NCBI RefSeq assembly: GCF_000276665.1 | Contig: NW_004955416.1 | Span: 5,592,446-5,656,445 of the forward strand | Length of the DNA stretch: 64,000 nt | Origin: Chinchilla lanigera | Lineage: Eukaryota; Chordata; Mammalia; Rodentia; Chinchillidae | Reading direction: 5' to 3' | Shown here: piece by piece, positions 11,331 through 22,199 of the stretch | How positions within the stretch are numbered: position 1 is the first letter of the stretch | Layout of the letters: each line of letters begins with the position of its first letter | Made by a program: the position numbers and the translations under genes | Notes under the pieces: generated by a model | The model's database searches: none | Seen by the model: the letters and a program-made list of their open reading frames with translations, nothing else | Told to the model about the DNA's origin: nothing

Positions 11331-12619
11331 TGTGGTCTTGCAGATGTAAGTTCTTGGGATGTGCAGCTAAATCCCTACCTTTGTAGAATTCTCCTCAGAG
11401 TAAACCCTACTAGCCTTAAAAAGGTCAGAAGTCAGTATTTAAATCCCTCTCTGTGTTAATAACTGGAATTCCTTCCTTTCTATTTGCTTGGATGTCTGAA
11501 AATTTATTTGTAAGAACTAAACTTGAGTCAAGGTGTCAGTGGTGGCTGTTCAGGTTGGTTTGGGGCTGTAGTGCAGAGATGGTGACTGGTAGAGCTTTTC
11601 CTTCCTCACATCTCTACCTGGAATGAAGTGTTCTCTTTATGGTCTCAAGACTTTCTCTTTTCCACTGAGGCCAGGACTTCTAAAATCTCCAGGTAAGTAT
11701 GGACTTCAAATCACTGTGCCTCCAGAAATACCAAAGGGCTTCTTTCTGTTTTGGCTTAACTACATGCTGTTTATTGCCTTACTTTACAGGTGAGACACAC
11801 GCTACAGACTGACCCAATGTTCAGTCATCCATTGACAGTTTAAGCATCAGTTCTTGGCTGTTTTAATAACAGTTTCAAAAAGGGACATGCCTAATTTTTA
11901 AATAGATCTTCTTCAAACTGGACACAGAGGCAATAGATACACTGACGTATTGTGTTTTTCTCACTGTTTTCCTTTTCATTTTTCTTCTTTTATTTTTTCT
12001 TTTGCATCTTTTCATTTTGCACATGCAGACCATGTCTAAGACTGTTATGAGAGGAGGTGCAGGAGGCAGAGTCATATATTTATTCATAAACATTTTATCA
12101 AATGACCTATACCATGCGTTCCCCGTGGATCTTCCCTGGGGCAGTTTTATAATGGGCCCCTTTCTGTCCTCTTCTTCCTGCTCTAGCATCTTCTCTGTCC
12201 CTTCAGGCCCCTGCCCCGGTAGGCTGGTGCCCATGCCATTAACTCTGAGAGGCTGTAGGCTGCTCTTCCTTTTGATTTTGGAAGTCTCCTTCTCTTCCCA
12301 GCAACCACCTACATCCCACACAACAGCTGTCAGGGAGAAAACCCCACAGAGAAAGAACCCTGAAACCCAGAGGAGCTCCATACTAAAAATAGCCAGCAGA
12401 TCTCTGCAGGCCTCTGTAGCCCGGCTGTTGCCCTTGTGGTTGACTTTTCCTTGAGAGAGCTGCTTGTGACCCTGAGGGAACCCTTGTGCTGGCCCTGGTT
12501 TGGCTGATTTTATCATTGTCTGCCTGAATGCCTTTAAATATTTACACAGTCCACACAGTGCAAGGTGCGATGTGGCGTTTGCTCATGCGCGGAGACCAAA
12601 ATCCTCAGAATTACAGCAT
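11331..12619. other. Unassigned stretch with the longest gap-free open frame
   Basis: A minus-strand frame of 213 codons (11875-12516) overlaps a plus-strand frame of 150 codons (12002-12454). The minus frame has a possible hydrophobic segment around residues 45-65 and a Lys/Arg-rich run near residues 168-186. That run comes from the T/C-rich tract at about 11,955-12,020. No known family, splice context or promoter supports a gene. I regard it as most likely non-coding, possibly part of a non-coding transcript. Confidence 0.4.
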
Positions 12620-12710
12620 AATAAAGTGTGTGAGGGAAAGGCTCCAGGGATCAGAAGAGTGAAGTTCTGGTCCCACCTCTGCTACTTTGCCTGCCTCTAC
12701 ACGTTTTAAC
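12620..12710 (+). repeat. MIR fragment (tentative)
   Basis: 'gaagttctggtcccacctct' then 'gctactttgcctgcctctac' is similar to the MIR segment 'gaatcccggctctgccacttactagctgtg'. Short. Confidence 0.4.
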
Positions 12711-12849
12711 AGAGGGCTGTAGATGAGTTTGTGCTTCCACTTGGGCATTCTGTGATTCTGACCCCAACTCTTCCTTTCTAATGTTCTCTGATCACTCTTC
12801 TTTTCGTTAACCCTTTTCCCTTCTCCCCATTACTCCTCTCTCTTCCTCC

Positions 12850-12950
12850 CATTTCTCTCTCTCTCTCTCTGTCTTTTTGTCTCTCTCTGTCTCTCTGTCT
12901 GTCTCTGTCTCTCTGTCTCTCTGTCTCTCTGTCTCTCTCCCTTTCTTCCT
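12850..12950. repeat. (TCTCTG)n-type simple repeat
   Basis: About 100 bases of TCTCTC and TCTCTG units. Both strands give open frames made only of this repeat (Ser/Leu-rich on plus, Arg/Glu/Asp/Thr-rich on minus). These are not genes. Confidence 0.95.
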
Positions 12951-13099
12951 CTCTCCTACTTTACAAGTAACAGCTTCTGGAACGCAGTACCTCAAACTTG
13001 ACTGCTACCCCGAGGAAGAAGGAAGAAGGGAAAGAAAGCCATTCTTTCCATTGTTAATGAACCCCAGGAGAAACTGTCCCGTGCCTCTTACCAGCCCAT

Positions 13100-13500
13100 G
13101 AACAACGGGGCATTAAAGCTGAGGCCCTAAACTGCCTGTTTTCCTCTTAACTGCAGAAAAAGCTTTTGTGGCAAAAACAAGACAAAATATGTTTCGTGTG
13201 GCAGGATCTTTCTGTTCTCCTGGCTTTTCTCCTTGTCATACAGTTAAGCTGGGCTGTTAGAAGTTCTACCCAACAGAGTAGAAAGTAATTAACTTGTAAT
13301 TTATGGGTCATTTGTTATACTCTTAATTGGTTAGAGCACCTTGCTCAAAACCGCATTAATCCGGAGATGTTTGAGGGCCCTTGGCAGAGGTGTGGCACGT
13401 AGCAGGTACATGCAAATGGTTTATTTTAAAAGAGTCAGTGATGTACAAAGTTATACCTGTTGCAACTTTCTCTGAGGCATAACTTATTTATAGTGATTGT
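13100..13500. other. Candidate conserved non-coding / regulatory block
   Basis: Unique AT-rich sequence with a dense set of transcription-factor-like sites: TAATTA at 13286-13291, a bicoid/OTX-type TAATCC at 13357-13362, the octamer ATGCAAAT at 13410-13417 and a MEF2-like TTATTTATAG at 13484-13493. It also holds one of the window's few unmethylated-looking CpG pairs around 13351-13363. Single motifs arise by chance in AT-rich DNA, so a regulatory role is only a hypothesis. Confidence 0.3.
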
Positions 13501-13965
13501 ATTAACAAAAACAACAAAATCAAACCTGGAGACAGCTCTTGGCAAGCAGTTTTTATTTGATTTTGAAATTTACCTGAAACTAGAAAAGTAAGAAAATGGA
13601 ATCTGTTACATAGCCAATAAATCAGTTATTGAAAAGAATGTACATGGATGAGAAAACTGCACTTGCAGTGCCACCCCTGTGGCTGGCAAAAATCAGAAGT
13701 CACAAAATGCAGAAACCTCAGAGGAGATAAAAGTAATATCTGCAAAATAGGGAACACAGACTTTGTGACTTCACACAGTGATGGTTCTAAAGTAGCTATG
13801 GGATTGAGGTGGGCACAACTCAAGTATCTCTAGAATTTTGGGTTCAAGTGGGTAGAAAGGATCATATATCAACTTCTTCCTTCCAGTCAAAATATTTCCA
13901 ACATGAACAAAGATAGTTATATATATATATATACATATACAAAATTTTTTGTTTTGTTCTTGTTT

Positions 13966-14040
13966 GTGGTACCGGGGATTGAACTCAGGGCCTTGGGCAT
14001 GCTAGGCAAGCACTCTGCCACTGAGCCACATCTCCAGTCC
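13966..14040 (-). mobile_element. ID SINE, antisense
   Basis: Antisense ID body from 'gtggtaccggggattgaact' through 'gctaggcaagcactctgcca' and 'ctgagccacatctccagtcc'. Read in reverse this gives the tRNA-like order: 'tggctcagtggcagagtgct' (A-box region), then 'gagttcaatccccggtacca' (B-box region). It lies beside a (TA)n tract and a T-rich stretch at 13919-13964 that includes its antisense tail. Confidence 0.88.
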
Positions 14041-14057
14041 AGTTTTTTGTTTCTCTG

Positions 14058-14135
14058 TAGTGCTGCTAATCAAACCCAGGAGGGCCTGACTCATGCTGGG
14101 CAAGTGCTCCACCACGGGTCTACACTGCAGACCAG
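14058..14135 (-). mobile_element. Second, older ID SINE, antisense
   Basis: 'agtgctgctaatcaaaccca' ... 'gggcaagtgctccaccacgg' is a degraded antisense ID body in the same orientation, 17 bases from the first. The pair may be two separate insertions, the second into the T tract of the first, or an ID dimer. It is more diverged than its neighbour. Confidence 0.75.
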
Positions 14136-14659
14136 TAGTTAATATTAATTGGCTGGTGTTAGTTGCTGCCACAGTTGCCTGTGATGTTAGACCATCTTCT
14201 GCTATAGTACCCACAGACCAGACCTAGATATGACCAATTTGGGTTTCAAGTCAGGACACCGCAAGATAAACAAAGGAAACGAAGTGTTTCATAATCACAT
14301 TGTTTCTCAATAAAAAAAGGAAGTATAGGAGAGTTTTATACTAATTCCCAGTGCCTAAACCCAATAAAGTCAAAGCAAGGCCTGAGGCAATCTTCTACTC
14401 TGTAAAGGCCTGGATTAAGATACGAATTTCTTCAAGTGTGACGTCAGGAACAGGGAGGAAATCACACTTGCCTGTTGGTAAGAGGGAGAGAGGACAGCAA
14501 TGCCTGGGGCCATTTTCTCCCACCCAGCCGCTTCCTAACTAGCCTCTTGCTCCTGCTCTTCTCTCTCTACAATCTCATTCTCACCCACTGTCTTATGAAG
14601 ATGCAAGTTAAGTGTGTGAGCTCATACATTCAGCTGTCCCGTGTTTTCCCACTGCAGAT

Positions 14660-15145
14660 AGGGTGCAATGTGCTATGCATCCCATGGCTCACAGCGTCCT
14701 CTGAGGCCTGCCCCGCACCACTCCAGCTTCATCTCTGGCTGTCCTCCGCCTGTCCCTCGAGCATGTAGAGCAACTCTTTGCCTTGGTTTTTTTGAACTGA
14801 AGCCCTCAGCCACTCTGACCTCAGTGCTTCAAATGGCTGCCTCCTCATCCTCTGATTTCAGGTGACAACCCCCCATCCCCACCCCATGAGGCCTTCCTGG
14901 ATCTTCCCCTTTAAATTAACTTAGAAAGTCACTCACAATCACATTGTCCTCTTTCATTTTCTTCATAGCCCTTATAACATTCTAAAGTTACTATTATTTT
15001 TATTTAATAGTATAGTAGTTTAGTATCCACATGGTAGGAAACCATGGAAAACATGATCTTGTAACTGTATCTATCTCTGTTTAACTGTTATATTTGCAGT
15101 GTGAAATAGTTCCTGGTGCATAAGTTTTGAATGAATGTACGTGGT
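14660..15145 (+). repeat. L2 LINE 3' portion
   Basis: Sense L2 over nearly 500 bases: 'cctgccccgcaccactccag', 'gagcaactctttgccttggt', 'caaatggctgcctcctcatc', 'ccccatgaggccttcctgga', 'cttcatagcccttataacat', ending in 'cctggtgcataagttttgaa' and a 'tgaatg' motif. The order matches the L2 3' region, including the end of its reading frame. Three overlapping plus-strand frames here (63-97 codons) are remnants or chance frames. Confidence 0.88.
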
Positions 15146-15934
15146 CGGTATTGATAAATGATGAGACCCATCCCACCTCCCCGCCTCTTGCACGGACATA
15201 GTCCGTAGACAGGCCATAGGTTTCCTTTATATAGTATGTTGAAGCACCTGTTTACCTTAGAAGAAGAACGAGCCCAGGACACATACTAGAACACTTTTCA
15301 GGAGCTTAGAGTTTAGGTATGGCCCATGCACAGTGTCTAATATCACCAAAAAGGAGAAATATGGTAGATAGCATCGAAAGACCACCACCACCAATTCCTT
15401 TCCTCTGTTCTAGGTATGCCACTTCACTTAGCTACAGCAGAGACCATTTTCCCCTCTTGAATCTAACTGATCTTTGTTTTGACAGTAAATAGAATGGAAC
15501 AGAAGTGATATTATAGGACTCCCAAGCCATGTGAAAATTTTCACTATTTTGGAAGCCAGCTGCCATGTAAGCATCCAGTACCCTGAAAATGCTGTGCTGA
15601 GAAACCCAAGCTGCCTGTGGACAGGAGACCCATGGAGGAGCACGAGGCTCCAGACAGGAGTGACAGGTAAACAGTCTGGCCATGAAGGTAGCCTAGCAAT
15701 TGACCCAGCCCAGGCCACTTGAAGCAGAAGAACCTACCAACTGAGAGCCAACTCATACTACAAAATCACGAGCTATAGCTTAAGTGTTTCAATACACAGT
15801 AAGTTATGGGATGCTTTTTTATGCAGCAGATATCAAATGTTAGGGCCATGGCTGCTGTGGTTGAATTTTGTCTCCCCAGGTCCTGAGGCCTGAAGAAATT
15901 TTGGATGTCTGAAGATTTAACTTGCATATAAAAA
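15146..15934. other. Unique sequence, nothing recognised
   Basis: Overlapping open frames of 60-96 codons on both strands around 15,428-15,756 have no recognisable domain. No repeat seen. Confidence 0.45.
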
Positions 15935-16060
15935 TCATCAGAGCATGCCGTTAGGAGGCAGGTTCTGATTCTGTAGTTCTAGAGTGGAGCTGAGCTTCTG
16001 CATTTCTCACAATCTCCCGAGTAATCCTTAGGCTGATGACAAAGGGTAGAGACTACACTC
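15935..16060 (+). repeat. MER5A-type hAT-Charlie MITE
   Basis: 'atcagagcatgccgttagga', 'ggttctgattctgtagttct' and 'gagcttctgcatttctcaca' followed by 'ctcccgagtaatccttaggc' follow the MER5A consensus order ('gattcagtaggtctgggg...gaatctgcatttctaacaag...aggtgatgctgatgctgctg'). This is a non-autonomous DNA transposon of Charlie type, moderately decayed. Confidence 0.75.
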
Positions 16061-16584
16061 TGAGTAGGAAGGCCAATTCCAGTGTCCGGGAAGTTTTAAA
16101 CTTAAATCATCTCAGAAAACCCCAGTCTTGCCCCAAGTATATTTAGGGAAAGACTAGTTTGAGAAAGTATACTGCGCAAATAAGTTGGGTAATATCACCT
16201 ACTATATTATAGTATTAGAGACAACATATTAGCTAATTAAGAGTTCTCAGAGCTCATGATGTAACCCATTTAACTATGTAGCACACGATTTCCCAAGAGT
16301 ATTTGATTATACCCATTCCTATTCCATCTCAAGGAACTGGTGTTCTGTGGACACACCTGGAAAAACACAAGTCACTCTCCCCTAGAATTTAGCAAGTTCT
16401 CATTGCCTCTCAATAGTGAGTACTAACGTCACAGCTTTGCAATGCAGAAGTTTTTCTTTCTTTCTTATGTGTAACCAAATTCTTGTTGGTAGGCAAAACA
16501 TTTCTATTCATTTCTAATAGAGATGCACAGTGGTCCCCTGCTTTAACTTAGTGCTTTGTTGCCCTTTTCCCAGCCTTGTTTCTT

Positions 16585-16755
16585 AACCAGCTGGTTGACC
16601 TTGCTCTGGCTGCTTGATGTCTCTAGGTATAAATATCTGAATTTGTAAAGTGGAGGTACTTCTAGTATCGGGATGAGCTGTCAATGAATCTGTCTATATG
16701 AACTGCTCAGCATACGGCCTGCAAGTCCTAACCACTCAGTAAATGTTCGTTCTCC
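16585..16755 (+). repeat. MIR SINE
   Basis: 'tggttgaccttgctctggct' then 'atatctgaatttgtaaagtg', 'tctgtctatatgaactgctc' and 'ccactcagtaaatgttcgtt' follow MIR through to its 3' end. Confidence 0.8.
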
Positions 16756-17714
16756 TCATCACTGTTCTGGATCTAAACCCTGTCTCTCCCAGTTCCAGCT
16801 CTCTAGCACTGCTGCTGCTCATGTCCAGGGAGGCCAGGGAGAAGGGGAAGAGATGTGGGAACACATGGCTGATTGAAACTCATCTGATTCCATCCACAGT
16901 CTGATTTGAGCTTGCTATTCTTAGCCTCCTTCACACCAAATCTTTTTCCTGGTACTGCTGAGAAGCTTCAGAAAGTTCAGGCTAAAGTTAGAAAGCTGAA
17001 TCTGTGCCGGTGGAAGTCCACCCACTCTTCATCTTTGGAAGTTGTTCTTTGGGGCTAACACTGCAATTTCAAGGGTTATCAGCTATTTTTACATTTTTGT
17101 CATTTCTTCGCTGCAACAAGTCAGAGATGGTGCCCCGTTGCCGGACTCTCCATGGCTGAGAACGACACTGAAGCACGGTTCAGAAAATGTCCCTTCTGTT
17201 GTCCACGCTTCCAGCCCACTGGCGACCTGCAAGTTGGGTTGAGTTCCTTGCTTTTCTCCTTCCTCATTTGCTTAGGAGAAAGCCAACGGATTTCTCATCC
17301 GCATTAAAAGTCGATGGCACATTTTCCTCCACTGGCTCCTCTGCCCTGGATGTGCACAGGGAGCCTCTGGCCTTCCACAGGCTCCTCGCCCAGCCACTCA
17401 CACTGTCCCTAGTTCTCCTTTCCCCGGCCCCAGGGGGTAGTAGCTCTGGTCACAAGACAAACTTCCCTTTCCATAGAGTGGGAGGAAACTTGCTGCACTC
17501 TGCCTTCCAGCTTGATCCATTCACAGTGAGTATGAGGAAGGAGTGTCATTGCTGCTGTCACCCAAGGCAGAATCGAATGCCAGCCCCCAGAGCAGCAGCA
17601 GGACATTTGATCTGTGTGCTGGACTTGAAAGCAGCCATTCGGCCTCTTGCAGAAGGGCACCAAGACTAGTATTTCCTCTGCACTTAGAGGCATAGCAGAA
17701 CCACAGACTATAAC
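16756..17714. other. Unassigned stretch with a 160-codon open frame
   Basis: A plus-strand frame at 17187-17669 covers comparatively GC-rich sequence. It contains a Leu-rich start and no known domain. I see no promoter, splice or polyadenylation context that would make it a gene, and it may be fortuitous. Confidence 0.4.
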
Positions 17715-18085
17715 AGTTAAGTTCAGGGTTACTAATGTGCTAAATACTTTACGTATACTTTCTTCTAAATATCTTTGAGTTTTGTGTGTTTACTTTTGGT
17801 ACTAGAGATTGAACTCAAGGCCTTTGCCCTGAGCTACACCCATTCCTTTTTATTTTTTATTCTGAGGGTCTTGCTAAACTGCTAAATTGCTCAGGCTGGG
17901 CTCAAACTTGCAATCCTCCTGCCTCAGCCTCCCTCAGTACTGGGATTATAGGCCTGTATCACCATGCCTGGCTTGTGTTCTTATTTTGCAAAGGACACCT
18001 GAGGTATCTAAAGGTCAAGGAAAGTGACCTAACTTGCCCTGAGTCACAGAACTGCCCAGCAGGAGAAGAGAGATTCAGACCAGAG
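17715..18085 (-). repeat. MIR SINE, antisense, split by a B1-dID
   Basis: The left arm (17715-17793, 'aatgtgctaaatactttacg') and right arm (17974-18085, 'ttattttgcaaaggacacct', 'cctgagtcacagaactgccc') are consecutive pieces of one antisense MIR. The inserted B1-dID explains the break, and the order of insertion is unambiguous. Confidence 0.82.
17794..17973 (-). mobile_element. B1-dID composite SINE, antisense
   Basis: Antisense dID part ('ttttggtactagagattgaa', 'ccctgagctacacccattcc') followed by an antisense B1-like monomer ('aattgctcaggctgggctca', 'caatcctcctgcctcagcct', 'gtatcaccatgcctggct'). It interrupts a MIR, with a likely short target duplication 'tgtgtt' on both sides. Confidence 0.92.
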
Positions 18086-18359
18086 AGCAGAACCTTACTT
18101 AGCTTTACTTGGAAAGCCAGCCCCAGCTGTACTGGGGAGCAGTGCTGAGTCACAGGCCCGCAGGGCTAGCGAGCTCTCCTCTGGCCCTTTAGCCCATTTC
18201 CTAGCTCTTGGTTAGCACCCACTGCACCAGGACACTATTGTTTCTATTTGTAAATAGTTGTAAGTTATAACACAGCCAAGCTTGGCAACTCTTCTGGGGT
18301 TTTATGACCCTCAAGCAGGAAGTCTCTGCCCTAAGTTTCTTTCTGACTATTCCCATCTG

Positions 18360-18378
18360 AAAAAAAAAAAAAAAAAAT
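18360..18378. repeat. A homopolymer tract
   Basis: A run of about 19 A with no recognisable retroposon body upstream. It is either a decayed tail or simple slippage. Confidence 0.8.
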
Positions 18379-18804
18379 CTGTCTCCTGCAATGCAAACCA
18401 GTGTTATTTTCTGTTTAGCTTCCCACGGTAGGAGATGAATCCAGAGAAGTTGCCACTTGGAACTGGAACGCACATATGGTGCTAGTCTTAGGACTACTGT
18501 GGATCCAAGGAAAGTTTTTACCAGTCACATTGCAATGTTTATTTTGCCTATTGTATGGATTATATAGTTAAAAAGGGTGATGGCTTTGATTTCCAGGTGG
18601 TTTAATCCTTTTTGTAAAGTGACCTTGCTCCTCAAAGTGAATCTCAGATGTGCCTGCAGCGTCTTCACCATGAAGACCTTGTGAGTTTGTTTTATGATAT
18701 CACTCCAAGCCTTTCCCTGCATAGACAGAGTATGGGAGCATCATTTTTTGGGCCTGGAAACTTGAGGGTGGTGCACAGCTGACCTGGGATTTAAGGTGAC
18801 TGTT

Positions 18805-18895
18805 TGCAGTGCTGGCGGTATCACAGGATCACCTGGGGACCTTAGAATACTGAAAGTCTGGGTACCTCTCCTCCAGGTTCTGGATGAACTTATCT
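18805..18895 (+). repeat. MER5-like fragment (tentative)
   Basis: 'atcacaggatcacctgggga' followed by 'ctgaaagtctgggtacctct' resembles the MER5A stretch 'gcatcacctgggaacttgttagaaatgcaaattctcgggcccc'. Short and diverged. Confidence 0.45.
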
Positions 18896-19569
18896 GGGAC
18901 AGGTCTAGGCTACGTGTGTTTGAGGACTCAGCATCAATGCTGAAAGGAGAAGCAAAGCCCCAGCCTGGAGCACTGTGTTTGTCATTATTAAGTCCTGGTT
19001 GGTGTGAAGGGGAGGGCCAGTCTGTCTCTCTCTGCTGGACTCAAGATGACATGCATGTGGACCAGGCTCCAGATAAGATGACAGAATGAATATTAAAGCT
19101 ATGATTCAGCTTTTGGAGGAAGCAGTGAAAGGAAATCATTGATCTCTCTTTGACTATGTTCCTGGAGCCAGAGTTTAGAAATGCACCATTACTCTTCTGA
19201 CTGTCCCTAGTTTCACTCTGTGGACAGAGTGTTCACAAAGATGCAGTGTACTTCATCCAAGATTTTAGCTTCTTCCTATCAGGATGTGTGCCTGTTCTGG
19301 AATTGCTAGATTTGGCAAATAAAATACAAGATGCTCAGTTAAATTTGAATTTAATATGTGTAAAGGATAACTTTTTACACAGTTTTTATCATGCAATATT
19401 TGTGATTATATGTTAAAAAGTTAGTCACTGTTTATCAGAAACTCATACTTAAATAGATGTTCTGTATTTTCTCTGGTAACCCCAGCTTGTTTAGGATAGT
19501 GAGTTTCAGTCTCTCAATCAGTGTCTCAGGGCATGGTGATCCAAATGCTCTGTGAATTGTGAGGTGCAC

Positions 19570-19615
19570 TGTGTGTGTGTGTGTGTGTGTGCGTGTGTGT
19601 GTGTGTGCGTGTGTA
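19570..19615. repeat. (GT)n microsatellite
   Basis: About 46 bases of GT with three GC interruptions. The antisense frame here is His/Thr-rich for this reason only. Confidence 0.97.
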
Positions 19616-19839
19616 TGCAGGATATTCAGGGGGTGCTGAAGGGGAGGCACAAAAGCTTCAGTAGTGGTAGGGAGGATGAAGAAGAGGTTTCTCCTAATAT
19701 GTCAGGGGAATTTACCCATAAGTTGTAGACTGAAAAAAATTGAAGAAGGTTTTATAATGGGAGGGTTTTCTCTTTCCCTCTGGGAAATTGATTTCTTGGA
19801 TAAGATCATAGAAAGGTTATGTGCTTGTGGTAGGAAATT

Positions 19840-20300
19840 CAAACTGCGCAGAAAGGTGTAAATTGGAAAGCAAAAGTATAATTCCACATTATCACCTTTA
19901 GAAGCTACCGCTGTGTTTTAATTCTCTTTTTTTCTGGTGCTGGAGGGTGGATTCAAGGCCTCGTGTTTCTAAACATATAATCTAATACGGAGCTCCGTAC
20001 CCAGCCCTAACTGCTACTCTTAACTTATATATCTTTCTGGAACTCTCTTGGGCACCACTCAACAGGTGTATCCATAAATGTATTGTTAGTCTGAAAACTG
20101 AAAACATCTTTTATGTGCTTCTGCAGGTTGCTTTTATTTTCACTTAGCAGTGGATTTTAGATATCTTTTCATATATGCACATGTTGAAAGACCTATCTTA
20201 TTTGTTTTTAGAAATTGTTTTACAAATCATTGCATAATAGGAAAATCTTCTTTTATTATTCATTCAAGACCACTTAAAAGTGTTTACCTCATACAGAGAT
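19840..20300 (-). repeat. Old L1 LINE, antisense, split by an ID
   Basis: Antisense L1: 'gaaattcaaactgcgcagaa', 'ttatatatctttctggaact', 'cttttattttcacttagcag' and 'agatatcttttcatatatgc' match the antisense L1M region ('cttccagagatattctatgc', 'tttcacttaacaatatatct'). A degraded ID lies inside at about 19,928-20,008. Confidence 0.75.
19928..20008 (-). mobile_element. Degraded ID SINE inside L1, antisense
   Basis: 'tttctggtgctggagggtgg', 'attcaaggcctcgtgtttct' and a terminal 'gtacccagccc' follow the antisense ID plan, though the tRNA-like middle is poorly kept. The flanking L1 sequence continues on both sides, which supports an insertion. Confidence 0.65.
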
Positions 20301-20354
20301 AAGTGTTGGCTTCTTATCATTTGCTATACCATTCGTTGTGCATGCTTGGTACCA

Positions 20355-20640
20355 GTCCAAGTAACACCTCCTCGGAGAGGCCCTCCTTATTTCCTTTGAC
20401 AAAAGTAGCTTTGTCTCTAACCACTCACTCTCCTTAACAGGTAACTCTATGGTTTATTTTCTATATTGGCATTTATATCTCTCTGAAATACTCTTATGTG
20501 TTGATTTGCTCGTGTCTGTCTGTCTGTGTCTCTCTACAGCAACTGTCTGGTTTATGGCTCTTTCCTCAGCACTGAGAATATTCAGAGCAGACGGCGGCTG
20601 CACAAAACATATCTACTAATGGTCTGATGACCGAATGATC
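20355..20640 (+). repeat. L2 LINE 3' end
   Basis: 'gtaacacctcctcggagagg' followed by 'ccctccttatttcctttgac', 'ctatattggcatttatatct', 'cagcaactgtctggtttatg' and 'ctttcctcagcactgagaat' matches the sense L2 3' end ('cctcagagaggccttccctgacc' ... 'ctgtatccccagcgcctaga'). Confidence 0.85.
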
Positions 20641-21174
20641 ATGTCGAACACACTGTGGCACAGATAAACATAATGGAGCAATAGGAGGAAATCAAGGCCC
20701 ACTGTTAAGAGAGGGTTAACACCACTTCTACGGGGGCCCATTGAAGCAAATAATTTAAAAACAGAAAAGAAAGATTTCATTGGAAGGTGAACTTGAAGCA
20801 AATGTAAGAATGAGAATGACTGGCAGGCGGGGACTGTGGAGATGGCAGCACAAGCTGGAGAACTGTGTTACCATTGTCGCTGGAGGAAAGTAGTTTCTTA
20901 CATTTCAGGGGTATCACCTTTGTTGCATATATTGAGGGATTTGGAATTTTTTTTAGTTTAAGTACAAGGGGAGTATGAAAAGCTCTAAGATGGGGACTGA
21001 TGGGTTAGTTGCGTCTTGTAAAAGGGCAACAATGGAAAAATACTGTAAGTGGTGCAGAAGGGAAAGGCTGGGGTCAGGAAGAAGCGTGAAGAGAAAAGAG
21101 GAAGGCCTGGAGTAGGCAGGGGCCTGTGTGATGGCCAAAAGAGGCCTGTTCAGACTATAAGATTAACTGGATTT

Positions 21175-21408
21175 GCTGTCAGCCATCAAGATCAGAAAAC
21201 TGTGCCCAGGTATCTGTTCTTGGCCCACTGTCTATTTTTGTAAATAAAGTTTTATTTGGAAACACTCACACCCGTTTCTTCATATATTGCCCATGGCTAT
21301 GTTGGTGCTGTATTGGAAAAACTGAGTAGCTGTGACAGAGATCATGTAGCCTGAAGAGCCTTAAATATTTATTACTTGAATCTAAACAGAAAAAGTCTCT
21401 TACCCCTG
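21175..21408 (+). repeat. hAT-Charlie-type DNA transposon fossil
   Basis: 'tgtaaataaagttttatttg', 'atattgcccatggctatgtt', 'tgagtagctgtgacagagat' and 'cttaaatatttattacttga' ending 'tcttacccctg' follow a widespread Charlie-type consensus that runs '...taaataaagttttattggaaca...ctgacccctg'. I do not trust my memory for the exact subfamily name. The right terminus is intact. Confidence 0.78.
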
Positions 21409-22199
21409 ATCAAGATGAATACTATCTGTGTGTCTCATGTACAGGTCTTAGATGCTTAGATCATCATCATTTCACAAGAGAGCAAAGTTTGTCTCTGTCC
21501 CCTGGGAACCAAGGACCACACTCTCCCCACCAAGCAGCCGTTGTTCTTTGCCTTGAGAATTATTCTAAATACCACTGAACTCAGGACTCATGAAAGCCCT
21601 AACTCTCAAGAGCCATGAGAGTATCCCTGAAAGGCTGACTGTGAGGAGGCTCTGTGTTCCTAAGCGCCACACAGTTCCACTTCTCACCAGCCCTTTCCAG
21701 CCTTGGCAGAGCCACCAGATCGCCTTTTCAAGACGCTGCCCCTTGTCCTCAGAGCTTCTTGCAGACCCTTCTCCTGTCCTGGTATGGGCTTCCTCCAGGA
21801 CAGTGCAAGACTTTTGAATTTTCCTCAGCAGAAAGAGAACAGTGCTGACACGACACCCTTTGGGAATACCAAGAGAGCCCTCCCATTCATATGTAGTGGA
21901 GACCCATCGCAAAGAGCCTCCCAGAAGGGAACTTCATGTTCTCAGCAGACGGCCTTTTACCAGGATCTCTGTTGCTAGGATACATGGCATCTCATGGATA
22001 TTTCCAAGATCCTGATTGAAAGCTCTCTATTTCCTTTGTCTTAAGGATATGCCTCCAGGTTTTATGCTTTAAATCAAATCTGTGCTTGCTCCATGTAAAG
22101 TGGGTTGGCATTTTCGACAAGTTAAAAAAAATCACCAAAACATCACCCTCCATTAGCAATAGTGACACAGACTTTCCATTTTGGCAGATCACCCTACAT
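21409..22199. other. Unique sequence, nothing recognised
   Basis: Three overlapping plus-strand frames (64-91 codons) and a 115-codon minus frame occupy 21,565-21,978. Mutual overlap in four frames without any motif argues against coding. Confidence 0.45.

Noticed and set aside
12807..13101. Arg/Glu/Asp/Thr-rich minus frame and Ser/Leu-rich plus frame
   Set aside because: They are produced by the TCTCTG simple repeat, not by a disordered protein gene.
17187..17669. 160-codon plus-strand frame as a secreted protein (Leu-rich start)
   Set aside because: There is no clear cleavage site, no domain and no promoter or splice context. One Leu-rich start is not enough.
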